A stretch of 64,000 nucleotides of DNA from JAGBWK01 sp964544595 (GTDB lineage Bacteria; Bacteroidota; Bacteroidia; Bacteroidales; Muribaculaceae), in NCBI GenBank assembly GCA_964544595.1, contig CAZJBM010000006.1, forward strand, positions 20,379 through 84,378, written 5' to 3'. Numbering within the stretch: position 1 is the stretch's first letter; each line of letters opens with the position of its first letter. Below the pieces are notes generated by a model. The model worked only from the letters and a program-made list of their open reading frames with translations. It had not been told where the DNA came from and made no database searches. This document shows positions 1-9,800 of the stretch, piece by piece. The translations under genes were made by a program, and so were the position numbers.

Positions 1-1
1 T

Positions 2-40
2 GACCTTAAGGCCCTTGGCTGATGCAAGGCCCTTAAGGTC
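2..40 (-). terminator. Hairpin behind the first efflux operon
   Basis: A 16-base inverted repeat with one mismatch (arms 2-17 and 25-40, 7-base loop) lies about 20 bases beyond the stop of the minus-strand RND permease. There is no long T-run on the exit side within the window. Probably the operon terminator; if so, no outer-membrane channel gene is co-transcribed beyond it. Confidence 0.55.
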
Positions 41-59
41 GTAACTTTTCAACTTTTAA

Positions 60-3000
60 TTAGTCATTTGAGGGAGTGTACTGCTCGATTTCCTTCTCGA
101 TGCCGGCGTTGTTGGTGTCTTTCCACTTAATGGGTGAAATCTTCTCCTGGATGAGCTGGAACACCACGAAGAGCGCGGGCACGAAGAATATCTGGAGAAT
201 CATGCCGATAAGCATACCGCCTACCGAGCCTGTGCCGAGCGTGCGGTTGCCGTTCGCGCCTACGCCGTGGGCAAACATCATCGGGAGAAGGCCGATAATC
301 ATAGCCAACGAGGTCATGAGGATAGGACGGAGACGGGCCGAAGCGCCGGCGATAGCGGCGTTGTAGACCGACATACCCGTGCGTCGGCGGTCGAGAGCGA
401 ACTCAACGATGAGGATCGCGTTCTTAGCCAAGAGACCGATAAGCATGATGAGCGCGATCTGGAGGTAAATGTTGTTTTCGCAACCCATTATCTGGGCGAA
501 GATGAACGCGCCCATAAGGCCGAACGGCACAGAGAGGATAACGGCGAACGGAATGATGTAGCTCTCATACTGAGCCGAGAGGATCAGGTAGACAAACAGC
601 AAGCAGAGACCGAAAATCATGAAAGTCGCGCTTGAGTTAGACGAGCCCTGCTCGCGGGTCATACCGGCATATTCGTAGCCGTAGCCCTGGGGGAGTGTCT
701 CGGCAGCGACGCGCTCGATAGCGGCGATGGCGTCGCCCGACGAGTAGCCCGGGTTGGGCGAGCCGGTCACTGAGATCGACTGGAACATGTTGAAGCGGTT
801 GAGCAAGTCGGGGCCGTACATGCGGGTGAGGGTCACGTAGTTGTCGAGCGAGGCCATTTGACCCTGACCGTTGCGCACCTTGATGCTCGAAAGCGTTTCG
901 GGCGATACGCGCGCCTCGGGGTTGGCTTGCATCATTACGCGGTAAATCTTACCGTAGGAGTTGAAGTTTGACACGTACATACCGCCGTAGTATCCCTGAA
1001 GGGTAGAGAGGATAGTGGCGGGGCTGATGCCTGCCTGCTTTGCCTTAGCGGCGTCAATGTCGATGATATACTGCGGGAAGGTGGGGTTAAACGAGGTGTA
1101 GGCCATCTGAATCTCAGGCTGCTGGTTGAGCTGGCCGAGGAAATTCTGCACGATGGCGAAGAAGTCGTTGATGTCGCCGCCGGTCTTATCCTGCATCTTG
1201 ACCTCGAAACCGTTGGTCGCCGAGTAGCCGGTAATCATCGGGGGAGCGAATATCACGACGCGCGCATCCTTGATAGCCATGGCGGTCGCGCCGTAAAGAC
1301 GCTTGATGATGTTCTCAGAGCTCTCGTCGGCGCTACGCTCCGACCAGTTCTTGAGCTTGCAGAGGAATGTGCCGTAAGTCGCGCCCTGGCCCGCGATGAA
1401 GCTATAGCCCTGGATCATCTGCGAGTACTTCACGCCGGGGGTAGACTGGATAATCTTGTCGATTTTCTGCATCTCGGCGAGAGTGCGCTCCTGCGACTGG
1501 CCCGGGGGAAGGTCGACGATCACGAAGACCATACCGGTATCCTCGTTAGGCACGAGGCCCGAAGGTGTGCGGCCCATAAGCCATACGAGCACGCCTACCG
1601 AAACGATCACCGAGGCAAAAGAGATGATTTTATGGCGAGTGAAGTATTTGGTCAACTTCTGATATACTTTGAGCAGGCGGCTGTAGCCTTTCTCGAAGCC
1701 GGCGTGGAAACGCTTGCCGAAGATGCCGAGCACGCTGAAGACAGCGACCACGATAGCAACGATCATCTTCCAGGTCTCTTCAGCGGTAAACCATCCGAGA
1801 ATCATGAACGCGATCGTCACGCACACGAGGATGAAGGTGATCACCGGGGGGAAGTCGACTGTGAAGCGGCGTTTGTATTGGTGGCCGAGGGTCTGGGTGG
1901 CGGTTGAGACAGCTTCGCCCACGCGCTCCTTAAGCGGGCGCTCGTCGCCGTGGGCTTTAAGGAACATGGCGCAGAGGGCGGGCGACAGGGTCAAGGCGTT
2001 TATAGCCGAGAAGCCGATGGCTATAGCCATTGTAAGACCAAACTGCTGGTAGAACACGCCTGATGTGCCGGGCATGAACGACACGGGGATGAACACGAGC
2101 ATCATGACGAGGGTGATCGAGATAAGCGCGCCGCCGATCTCGCTCATCGCGTCGATCGATGCCTTTCGCGACGACTTATATCCGGCGTCCAACTTGGCGT
2201 GGACCGCCTCGACCACCACAATGGCGTCGTCGACCACAATCGCGATCGCGAGCACGAGAGCCGAGAGGGTGATAAGGTTGATAGAGAAGCCGATGACCTT
2301 AAGCATGAAGAATGTACCGATCAAGGCCACAGGTATAGCGATAGCGGGGATGATAGTAGAGCGGAGGTCCTGGAGGAAGATGTACACAACGAAGAACACC
2401 AGCACGAAAGCCTCGATGAGGGTCTTGATTACCTCGTGGATCGAAGCGTAGAGGAAGTCGTTGTTGTTCATCACGATCTCGAAATTCAAGCCTGCGGGGA
2501 GGTCTTTACGCAGGGTGTCGACTGTCTTGATACAGTCGTTGATGATCTCGGTCGCGTTGGAGCCGGGCGACTGGAACACCATACACATCGAAGCGGGGTG
2601 GCCGTTGAGGGTAGATGAGAATCCGTAGGACACTTTACCGAGCTCAACTTCGGCCACGTCGCCGAGGCGAAGCACATTGCCGTTGGAGTCGGCTGTAATC
2701 ACGATATTCTCAAACTCTTCGGGCTCAACGAGGCGGCCGCGATAGCGCATGATGTATTGGAAGGTCTGGTTGCCGTTTTCGCCGAACTGACCGGGAGCGG
2801 CCTCGACGTTCTGCTCCTGGAGAGCGGCTGCCACGTCGGTAGGCATAAGGCCGTACTGGGCCATGACGTCGGGCTTGAGCCAGATACGCATTGAGTAGTC
2901 GGCACCGAAGCACATTACGTCGCCCACGCCGTTGACACGCTGAAGCACGGGCACTACGTTGATTTTCATGTAGTTGTCGAGGAAGCCGTCGCTGTATTTG

Positions 3001-3446
3001 GCGTTGTTCTCAGCCACGAGGGCCACGCCGACGAGCATTGAGGTCTGGCGTTTCTGAGTGAGGACGCCCACTTGGGTGACCTCGGCGGGGAGCAGGTTCT
3101 GAGCCTTAGCGACACGGTTCTGCACGTCGACGGCAGCCATATCGGGGTCGAATCCCTGCTTGAAGTACACGTTGATGGTCGCGCTACCGGTGTTGGTAGC
3201 GGTCGACTCCATATAGGTCATGCCCTCGGCGCCGTTGATCGACTCCTCGAGAGGCGCGATAACGGAGTTGAGCACAGCCTGCGCGTTGGCGCCGGTGTAG
3301 GTGGTGGTCACCGATATGGTAGGGGGCGCGATGTCGGGGTATTGCGTGATTGGGAGGGATGCGAGTCCAATCAAACCCAACAACACAATGAAAATTGATA
3401 TAACCGTCGAGAGAACAGGGCGGTTAATAAATCTGTCGAGTTTCAT
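60..3446 (-). CDS. Multidrug efflux RND permease, AcrB/MexB type (HAE1)
   Basis: Inner-membrane proton antiporter of a tripartite drug pump. At 1128 residues it is a little longer than AcrB. The N-terminus (MKLDRFINRPVLSTVI) and the early QYPDIAPPTISV stretch are diagnostic of the HAE1 family. The expected plan is visible: TM1, a large periplasmic loop, TM2-6, a second large loop and TM8-12. The paired aspartates of the proton relay are present in TM4 (VVDDAIVVVEAV, near residue 410). The extra length is a charged C-terminal tail. It lies 63 bases behind the adaptor gene on the same strand, so the two form one operon. The substrate cannot be read from sequence. No TolC-type gene follows before the hairpin at the window edge. 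Confidence 0.95.
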   Translation of the reverse strand: MKLDRFINRPVLSTVISIFIVLLGLIGLASLPITQYPDIAPPTISVTTTYTGANAQAVLNSVIAPLEESINGAEGMTYMESTATNTGSATINVYFKQGFDPDMAAVDVQNRVAKAQNLLPAEVTQVGVLTQKRQTSMLVGVALVAENNAKYSDGFLDNYMKINVVPVLQRVNGVGDVMCFGADYSMRIWLKPDVMAQYGLMPTDVAAALQEQNVEAAPGQFGENGNQTFQYIMRYRGRLVEPEEFENIVITADSNGNVLRLGDVAEVELGKVSYGFSSTLNGHPASMCMVFQSPGSNATEIINDCIKTVDTLRKDLPAGLNFEIVMNNNDFLYASIHEVIKTLIEAFVLVFFVVYIFLQDLRSTIIPAIAIPVALIGTFFMLKVIGFSINLITLSALVLAIAIVVDDAIVVVEAVHAKLDAGYKSSRKASIDAMSEIGGALISITLVMMLVFIPVSFMPGTSGVFYQQFGLTMAIAIGFSAINALTLSPALCAMFLKAHGDERPLKERVGEAVSTATQTLGHQYKRRFTVDFPPVITFILVCVTIAFMILGWFTAEETWKMIVAIVVAVFSVLGIFGKRFHAGFEKGYSRLLKVYQKLTKYFTRHKIISFASVIVSVGVLVWLMGRTPSGLVPNEDTGMVFVIVDLPPGQSQERTLAEMQKIDKIIQSTPGVKYSQMIQGYSFIAGQGATYGTFLCKLKNWSERSADESSENIIKRLYGATAMAIKDARVVIFAPPMITGYSATNGFEVKMQDKTGGDINDFFAIVQNFLGQLNQQPEIQMAYTSFNPTFPQYIIDIDAAKAKQAGISPATILSTLQGYYGGMYVSNFNSYGKIYRVMMQANPEARVSPETLSSIKVRNGQGQMASLDNYVTLTRMYGPDLLNRFNMFQSISVTGSPNPGYSSGDAIAAIERVAAETLPQGYGYEYAGMTREQGSSNSSATFMIFGLCLLFVYLILSAQYESYIIPFAVILSVPFGLMGAFIFAQIMGCENNIYLQIALIMLIGLLAKNAILIVEFALDRRRTGMSVYNAAIAGASARLRPILMTSLAMIIGLLPMMFAHGVGANGNRTLGTGSVGGMLIGMILQIFFVPALFVVFQLIQEKISPIKWKDTNNAGIEKEIEQYTPSND

Positions 3447-3509
3447 TTATTTCTTACGGATTATTGCAAGTCTTTGGTTTGCTGATTTTTATAGCGGCTC
3501 TCAGGCTGC

Positions 3510-4742
3510 TTATTTCTGCTGCTGCGCGGCAGCGGCCTCGGCGGCGGCTTTACGAGCGTCGACGGGCTTGATTTCCATGTTGGGCTGGAGCTTGGTGCCG
3601 ATGCCTTCAACGGCGATAGTCTGGCCGAGCTTCAAGCCATCTTCGACGATGAATACCTTGCCGTCCTGAATGGGCGAAACGACGATACGGGTCGGAACGA
3701 CTTTGTTGGAGTCGTTGACAACGTAGACGAAGCGCTCGTTCTGCACCTCAAACGTGGCCGACTGGGGCACGGTGATAACCTGGTTGGAGCGGGTGGGGAA
3801 CACAACCTGGCCGGTTGAGCCTGAGCGAAGCACGCCGCCGGGGTTGTTGAAGAGGGCGCGGACGGTAGATGCGCCGGTGCCGGTACCGATGAGGCCCGAA
3901 ACGGTAGCGACTTTACCGGTGACGGGGAGGGTTGCGCCGTCGGCCATGCGGAATTCCACGGCGGGCATCTCGGCGATAGCCTGGTTGAGCGACTTGCTGC
4001 CGTTGTCGGTAAGATCGAGAATGTCTTTCTCGGTGAGCGAGAAGTAAGCGTAGACCTCGCCGTTGTCGCTGACGGTTGTGAGCGGCTGCACCATTGAGGG
4101 CGATGCGAGCGAGCCTTCGCGGAAAGGTATCGAGCCGATCACGCCGTTAGAGGGGGCGGTGACGGTAGTGTAAGCGAGATTTTTCTTGGCCGAAGTGAGG
4201 GCGGCCTCAGCCTGGGCGAGAGCGGCTTTGGCGGTCGCGAGACCCGACTGTGCGGTCGCGAGGTCGTTCTTGGCGAGCTGATTCTCGTATTCCGATATGA
4301 TATTTTTGTTGAAAAGCGATTGCTTCTGCTCGGCGGTCAGCTTGGCGGTGTTGACGCGGGTAGTAGCTGAATTTACAGCGGCGCGGGCCGATTCGACGGC
4401 TGCGGCGGCCTGGTCGACAGCTGCCTGATACTGAACCTGGTCGATCACGAAGAGTGTCTGGCCTTTGGTCACGTGCTGACCTTCATCGACGAGCACCTGA
4501 GTGATGAAACCCGAAACCTGCGGACGGATTTCGATGTCGGTTTTGCCTTTTACGGTCGCGGGATATGCTTTGGAGAAATCCACTGTGCCGTAATCGACCT
4601 TCATTGTACCGATCTGGGGAGCCTGACCCATCATTGCGGCGGCCTGAGCGGCCTGGTCGTCTTTGCTGCCGCACGAGGTGAGGGTCACTAATGTCGCGGA
4701 GAGCATCGAAATCGCGACATTCTTAATCAATCTTTTTTTCAT
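3510..4742 (-). CDS. Efflux RND periplasmic adaptor, AcrA/MexA type
   Basis: Membrane-fusion protein that bridges the RND permease to an outer-membrane channel. I start it at the Met giving MKKRLIKNVAIS (4742), because this yields a lipoprotein signal with lipobox LTSC and a lipidated Cys near residue 24; the frame stays open 21 codons further upstream to 4805. Features in order: biotinyl-lipoyl-like half (DIEIRPQVSGFI, VDEGQHVTKGQ), a long alanine-rich alpha-hairpin (about residues 100-185, AAAAVESARAAVNSATTRV), the second lipoyl half, a beta-barrel and a membrane-proximal domain. The last 15 residues are an Ala/Gln run. It is the first gene of the operon with the RND permease. Confidence 0.93.
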   Translation of the reverse strand: MKKRLIKNVAISMLSATLVTLTSCGSKDDQAAQAAAMMGQAPQIGTMKVDYGTVDFSKAYPATVKGKTDIEIRPQVSGFITQVLVDEGQHVTKGQTLFVIDQVQYQAAVDQAAAAVESARAAVNSATTRVNTAKLTAEQKQSLFNKNIISEYENQLAKNDLATAQSGLATAKAALAQAEAALTSAKKNLAYTTVTAPSNGVIGSIPFREGSLASPSMVQPLTTVSDNGEVYAYFSLTEKDILDLTDNGSKSLNQAIAEMPAVEFRMADGATLPVTGKVATVSGLIGTGTGASTVRALFNNPGGVLRSGSTGQVVFPTRSNQVITVPQSATFEVQNERFVYVVNDSNKVVPTRIVVSPIQDGKVFIVEDGLKLGQTIAVEGIGTKLQPNMEIKPVDARKAAAEAAAAQQQK

Positions 4743-5142
4743 ACTTATTTGATAATGTGTTTGTTGTCGATAGAAATTGGTCGCATTAAACCAAATTTTG
4801 TGCAAAATTACGGTTTTATCTTGCCAAAATATATGATATTTATCATTAATTTTTGATTAGTTAACATTATTTAATAACTATCTAACATTCATAAGTAAGT
4901 ATCGATGATCGGTATAAACCTATTTTCGTCACTTACTTGCCTAATCACTTAGAGCCTGTCACATAATTTGATGACCAAGTAATCTCGGCGCATCGCGAAT
5001 TTTAGCTATCTTCGCGACTGGAATACGATGCGCGACAACCAAACGGCCCTTTCGGGCGTTTTTTTAATAGCCACTCAGATGAGGCTTATCGCTGACTATT
5101 CAAAACGAAGTTTTGCCGACTTCAAACAAAAATCATATAATT
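4743..5142. other. Divergent intergenic region between efflux operon and rbfA
   Basis: No gene. The part next to the efflux operon is AT-rich; reading minus, a TAATTTTG -7-like box lies at about 4808-4815 with no good -33 partner. At 4951 begins a copy of the AGAGCCTGTC end that also bounds the element at 14841-15038. It is followed by nested inverted repeats (GCGCATCG/CGATGCGC around CGCGAA/TTCGCG, about 4989-5033) and a terminator-like hairpin at 5041-5067. A TATCTTCG box near 5007-5014 could be the rbfA promoter. Confidence 0.5.
5041..5067 (+). terminator. Terminator-like hairpin in the rbfA leader
   Basis: AACGGCCC, a TTTC loop, GGGCGTT and then a T-run form a textbook intrinsic terminator on the plus strand. 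No plus-strand gene lies upstream, so it is either an attenuator of rbfA or the end of a short RNA started from the -7-like box near 5010. The direction is clear from the T-run; the role is inference. Confidence 0.45.
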
Positions 5143-5478
5143 ATGGAATCAACACGTCAAGCAAAAATAGCACGCCTTCTCCAGAAGGAGTTGAGCGAAA
5201 TTTTCCGCCTGCAGACGGCGAAAACCCATGGCACGCTCGTGTCGGTAAGCAATGTGCGTATCACGCCCGACCTGAGCATTGCCCGCGTTTATCTCTCGGT
5301 GTTCCCCTCCGACAAGGGGCAGGAGATACTCGACAATATCACCCGCTCGGCCAAGACCGTGCGCTACGAACTCGCTCAGCGAGTGCGCTTCCAGCTTCGC
5401 AAAACCCCCGAACTCGCCTTCTATCTTGACGATTCGCTCGACTATATCGAGAATATCGACAACCTGCTCAAAAAGTAA
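5143..5478 (+). CDS. rbfA: Ribosome-binding factor A
   Basis: Small KH-fold protein that binds the 30S subunit and helps mature the 5' end of 16S rRNA. The start MESTRQAKIARLLQKELSEI gives 111 residues, the usual size; the frame opens ten codons earlier, but those residues are not family-like. Family features seen: the N-terminal helix QAKIARLLQKELSEIF, the strand VSVSNVRITPDLSIARVYLSVF and the C-terminal FQLRKTPELAFYLDDSLDYIENI, in which family members have a RxxPxLxFxxDxS motif. The ABC permease gene follows 85 bases downstream on the same strand, probably co-transcribed. Confidence 0.95.
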   Translation: MESTRQAKIARLLQKELSEIFRLQTAKTHGTLVSVSNVRITPDLSIARVYLSVFPSDKGQEILDNITRSAKTVRYELAQRVRFQLRKTPELAFYLDDSLDYIENIDNLLKK

Positions 5479-5563
5479 CGTCGCGCGCTATAGCCCAAGA
5501 ATTTTTTTCGCGGGGACTCGCTAACAAGCCTTTCGCTGAAGTCCCGGCGGTTCATACTGACGA

Positions 5564-6781
5564 ATGAAGATGAATTTTCTGGCCGAGAGGATCGCGTTGA
5601 GGTATCTCGCCTCGAAGAAGAGCCACTCAGCGGTCAATATTATAAGTTATGTGTCGATAGCCGGTGTCGCTTTGGCGACAGCGGCTATGGTCATTGTATT
5701 GTCGGTGTTCAACGGCTTCGCCGACTTCTCATTGTCGAAAGCTTCGCAACTCGACCCGGAGCTGGTTGTGGTTCACTCCCGCGGCAAGGTTATGGAGTCG
5801 GGCGATTCGTTGGCCGCGAAGCTGTCGTCGCTTAATAGCGTGGCGGCTGCAGTGCCCATACTGGAGGAGAAGGCGTTTGCAATTGCCGGCGACCGCCAGA
5901 TGCCTATTGAGCTACGGGGTATCGACCCTGACGGCCCTATGGCCGATGATTTAAAGCAACTGATCATCGACGGCAACGGAGAGCTTCAGGTCGTGGATGA
6001 GTTTACCACCGCGCTCGCCTCGGTAGGGGTAGCCAACGGCCTCCGCACCACGCCTCACAATCTCCGGCAGATAAAAATCTATGAGCCTAACCGAGTGGCG
6101 CGTATCAACCCGGCGAATCCTATGGGCGCTTTCCGAGCCGACTCCGTGTTGATGGCGGGCGTGTATCAGGTCGAGCGCCAGGAGTATGACACAGATATGA
6201 TGTTCGTGCCTCTTTCAATGCTCCGCAATCTTCTTAACTATGACGACGAGGCGACGATGATCGAAATCAGGGTCGCGCCCGGGGAGAATATCGATAAGGT
6301 AAAGGACGAGATCGCCTCGATGCTTCCCGACGAGCTGCGTGTGCTCGACCGCCTGGAGCAACAGCAGGAGTCGCTGCGCATGATAGCGATAGAGAAGTGG
6401 GTGACGCTCGCGATGCTTGTGTTTATAATGGTCATCGCGTCGTTTAATATCCTGTCGACAATGTCGATGCTGATAGTGGAGAAGCAACCCAATCATGCCA
6501 TACTTGAGGCTATGGGCGCCACTCGCGACATGATCTCAAGGATCTATTCGAGTCTGAGCTTCATCATATCCATTATCGGTGGTGCGGTCGGGTTACTCCT
6601 CGGCACCGCCGCATCGCTTGCCCAGCAGTTCGGCGGATTTATCAAGCTCAATGCGGCCGATATGTCGGCAATGGCAATCGACACATATCCCGTAAAGGTA
6701 GAGGTTGGCGATGTGGCTTTGGTGGCCGTCGTGATAGTGGTCCTCGGCTTAGTCACCTCCCGCATAATGAGATTGAGATAA
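5564..6781 (+). CDS. ABC transporter permease, LolC/LolE-FtsX family
   Basis: Membrane subunit of a lipoprotein-releasing type ABC system, which in Gram-negative bacteria extracts lipoproteins from the inner membrane. It has 405 residues, close to LolC/E size. One N-terminal membrane segment (about 22-45) is followed by a large periplasmic MacB-like domain (about 50-270) and three C-terminal segments (about 277-300, 325-350 and 375-398), which is the FtsX plan. The N-terminal FLAERIALRYLASKKSHSAVN is typical of this family in Bacteroidota. No ATPase gene is adjacent, which is usual when the ATPase is encoded elsewhere. A second Met two codons in (5570) is an equally good start. Confidence 0.88.
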   Translation: MKMNFLAERIALRYLASKKSHSAVNIISYVSIAGVALATAAMVIVLSVFNGFADFSLSKASQLDPELVVVHSRGKVMESGDSLAAKLSSLNSVAAAVPILEEKAFAIAGDRQMPIELRGIDPDGPMADDLKQLIIDGNGELQVVDEFTTALASVGVANGLRTTPHNLRQIKIYEPNRVARINPANPMGAFRADSVLMAGVYQVERQEYDTDMMFVPLSMLRNLLNYDDEATMIEIRVAPGENIDKVKDEIASMLPDELRVLDRLEQQQESLRMIAIEKWVTLAMLVFIMVIASFNILSTMSMLIVEKQPNHAILEAMGATRDMISRIYSSLSFIISIIGGAVGLLLGTAASLAQQFGGFIKLNAADMSAMAIDTYPVKVEVGDVALVAVVIVVLGLVTSRIMRLR

Positions 6782-6848
6782 TTGTTACTTACTCAGTAAT
6801 AGCTTGGTCAATAAAGTCACTAAGGCTTTAGCGACTGGCTGATACAAA

Positions 6849-6874
6849 AAAAGCTCCCCGCGAGGGGAGCTTTT
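6849..6874. terminator. Bidirectional terminator
   Basis: Perfect 11-base arms (AAAAGCTCCCC and its complement) around a 4-base loop, with A and T runs on both sides. It sits between the converging ABC permease and large surface protein genes and can serve both. Confidence 0.85.
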
Positions 6875-6899
6875 AGTATAATGGGGAATCTGTTACGGA

Positions 6900-9800
6900 T
6901 TAGAGCTGTACTTTAGTAGCTTTTTTGCCGATAACCTTGATGTAAACCTGGCCTGCAGCGGGGTTAACCACGCGTACGCCCTGGAGGTTGTAGTAAACCG
7001 CGTCAGCGTCAGCGTCGACAGTGACAGCTTCAACGCCGGTCACGCCCTGGCTTTCGGGAGTATAGGTCTTTTCGTCTTCAACTTCGAAGAGCTTATTGCT
7101 GCCGAGTTCGGTAGAAGCGCCGTCGGTGAAGTAAACATACTTAGCGTCGGCGGGGAGTTGAGCTGTCCAGATGCCGGTGGGCTCATACTCGATAGCGGCG
7201 GGAGTAGCGGCAGCTACAGGATATTCAACTCTTACGAAATAGATGTTTGAACCACTCTTAGCTGAGCCGATAAAGATTTCGCCGGCTTCGCCTGTGTATT
7301 CAACAGAGGCAACATTTATATCACCTGCGGGAGCTGCGATTGCTTGAAGTACATTGCCGGCTGCATCGTAAACGTTCACTGTGCGCTCTTCAGAACCGCT
7401 TGAAGAAGTAGCGGCTACTACGATAGTGCAATCACCGTCAACGGGGAAGCCGATAACGCGAGAAGGAACACCATTCTTCATGCTTGCTGTGCCACCGAAT
7501 TTGAGACGCTGGGTATAAGCTACATCTTCGATAGTCTTATTGCTTCCATCGATGCTGATCTTAGCGCTTTCAGAAGCGTAGATAGTCATATCACCTACCT
7601 TGGTTTCTTCAGCGTAGTCACCAGCGGGGAATTCTGAGAAATTGTAGGTGACAACTTTTTGTTCGGGTTCGGGAACGTCGGGAGTCTCAACCTCGGCCAT
7701 GAGCTCGGTCATGGGAACAGAAGTTACGGTGCCGTTGATTTCGGTTGACCAGTTAGCGTAGGGATTAGCGTATTTAGCTTCATTGTTATCCCAGTTGACG
7801 CGAACTAAGTCAGCAACTTCTTCGCCCTCTACATTGTACACAGCTTCGAGAGCGGCAGAAAGAGAGCCGTTAGAGAAGTTGAGCATGCCTTCGGGGATGG
7901 TAAGAGTGTAAACGCCCTTGGTAGTTATATTGGGCTCGAGATAGAAGCCTACGAATGTGAAGCTGTTGTAGTCGAACGAGTTTTCGTAGAGATCAGAGCT
8001 TGTGGTCGAGTAAACGACTGTGCCTTCAGCGTCCTTGATCTCAACGACAGCGTCCCAATCTTCAACGCCTGCGTCTTCGATACCGGGAGCCTGGAGCTCG
8101 ATGCGGGTAAGAGTCTTAACGTCGCCTGCGGCGGGGTCGAGGGTGAGTTCTACTTTCTCGGCGGGAACGGCGATAGTATAGCTTGCGTAGAGAGCTTTGT
8201 TGGCGTTCACGTCAAATTCCTGACCGATAGTGAAATAGCCTTCAGGAACGTAGAGCAGATAAGTGGCAGGGTCGGTGATGGCTTCGGGGAGAATGAGCTT
8301 AACGGTAGAAATAGTGCTTGTTTCGTCGGGATATTCAAGCTTGATTTCGTCGGTAGTGAACTCGTGGATAAGCTCGCGGCCCATTGTAGAGAGTGTGATG
8401 GCTTCGCCTGAGTAGTTCCAGTCGATAGAAACGGCTTTGCCTTCGTATGAGAGGGTGAATTCAGTGAGTTCCTTAACTTCCGAACCGCTTTCGGGCTCTA
8501 CGATGAGGTCAACAAAGCTTGCGGGATCGTAAACGCCGTAAGAGATGTTGGTGTAGCTGTTTTCTTTGTCGCCGGTGTTGCCTTCAACTACAGCGCCATC
8601 CTCGCCGGTGGCGTAGATGAATACTTCAACAGCGTTGAGGCCCTTTAACGCATCGGTCGACAGGGTGAGTTTCCAAGTGTTGGAGTAGTCTAAGCCGTTG
8701 ATAGAAACTTTGTCGTCCTGCGAAGCGTAGATGGGTTCTACCTTAGCGAAGGGGGTGTTGCCTGCAAACTGGTCGGCGTAGATACCCGACTTCTCAGCGT
8801 TGACATTGGCGAAACCGTCGAAAGTAGCGGTGAACACTATCTCGCTGGCGCCATCGATATTAAGTACCGCGCCTGCGGCGGGAGTGATACCGGTGAATGT
8901 GGTTTCGCTGAATGCGAAGGGAGCGGTGGTGCCGTAGAAGGTCAGGGTGTAGCTTTCGAGAGCTTTGCTGCCCTGCCAGTAAGAGGCTTCGTCGCCGTAA
9001 GCCGATACGACCATCTTCGCGGGATAGTTGCTGTAGATAGTGTAGTTGCCGTTGTAGGCGGTGTACTGGCCATTATCATCCTTGTTGATGCCGGTGCCAT
9101 ATACCCATACGGGCTCGCCCTGAGCGTCAGCTTCGTTGTAGAAGTCGTAGCGGAGGTAGCCGAAGTCGGTGTTGATGTCGAATACGAAATCGTCGTTTCC
9201 GGTTGAAGCGTATGTGCCGCCGTTAACGATGGGCGAAACAAGCTTAACTACAAACATGTTGTACTCAGCCTTGATTTCGTGGAGCTGACCGTCGTTAGTG
9301 GTCATTTTGTAGAGCGATACGGTGATGTTCTTTTTGCCCTTAACGTCAGCGGGAACAGCCACGATTATAGTAGCCTCGTCGTTGTAGACGCTTACGTTGA
9401 GATTGTCCTTAGCGACAACGATGCTCTTGGTCTCGCCGTTGTCGTCGTAGGTGAATTCCACGCCTTCGTAGTTGATGGCCGAAGCGTTGTCAAACCATAT
9501 TTCGATGTTGTCGACATCGTTGATATACGCTCCTGAAGCGGGAGTGAACTCGCTGGCGATGTCGATAGGCTCGATATATTTGTAGGGGATCACGAATGAG
9601 TACGACCCTGCGCTTGCCGATTCTGTGCCGTTCGCGCCGACGCCGTTAGTGCCTAAGATGTCGGCTATTCTGATGATAACGCAGTCATTGCTTGAAGGAG
9701 CCTCTGCAGTGAGGTCGCGGAGCTTGCCGGTGAAGTTTACGGTAGCGGTTTTGCCGCTGATAATCACGGGCACTTTCTCTGAATAGTATGAAGCCTCGGG

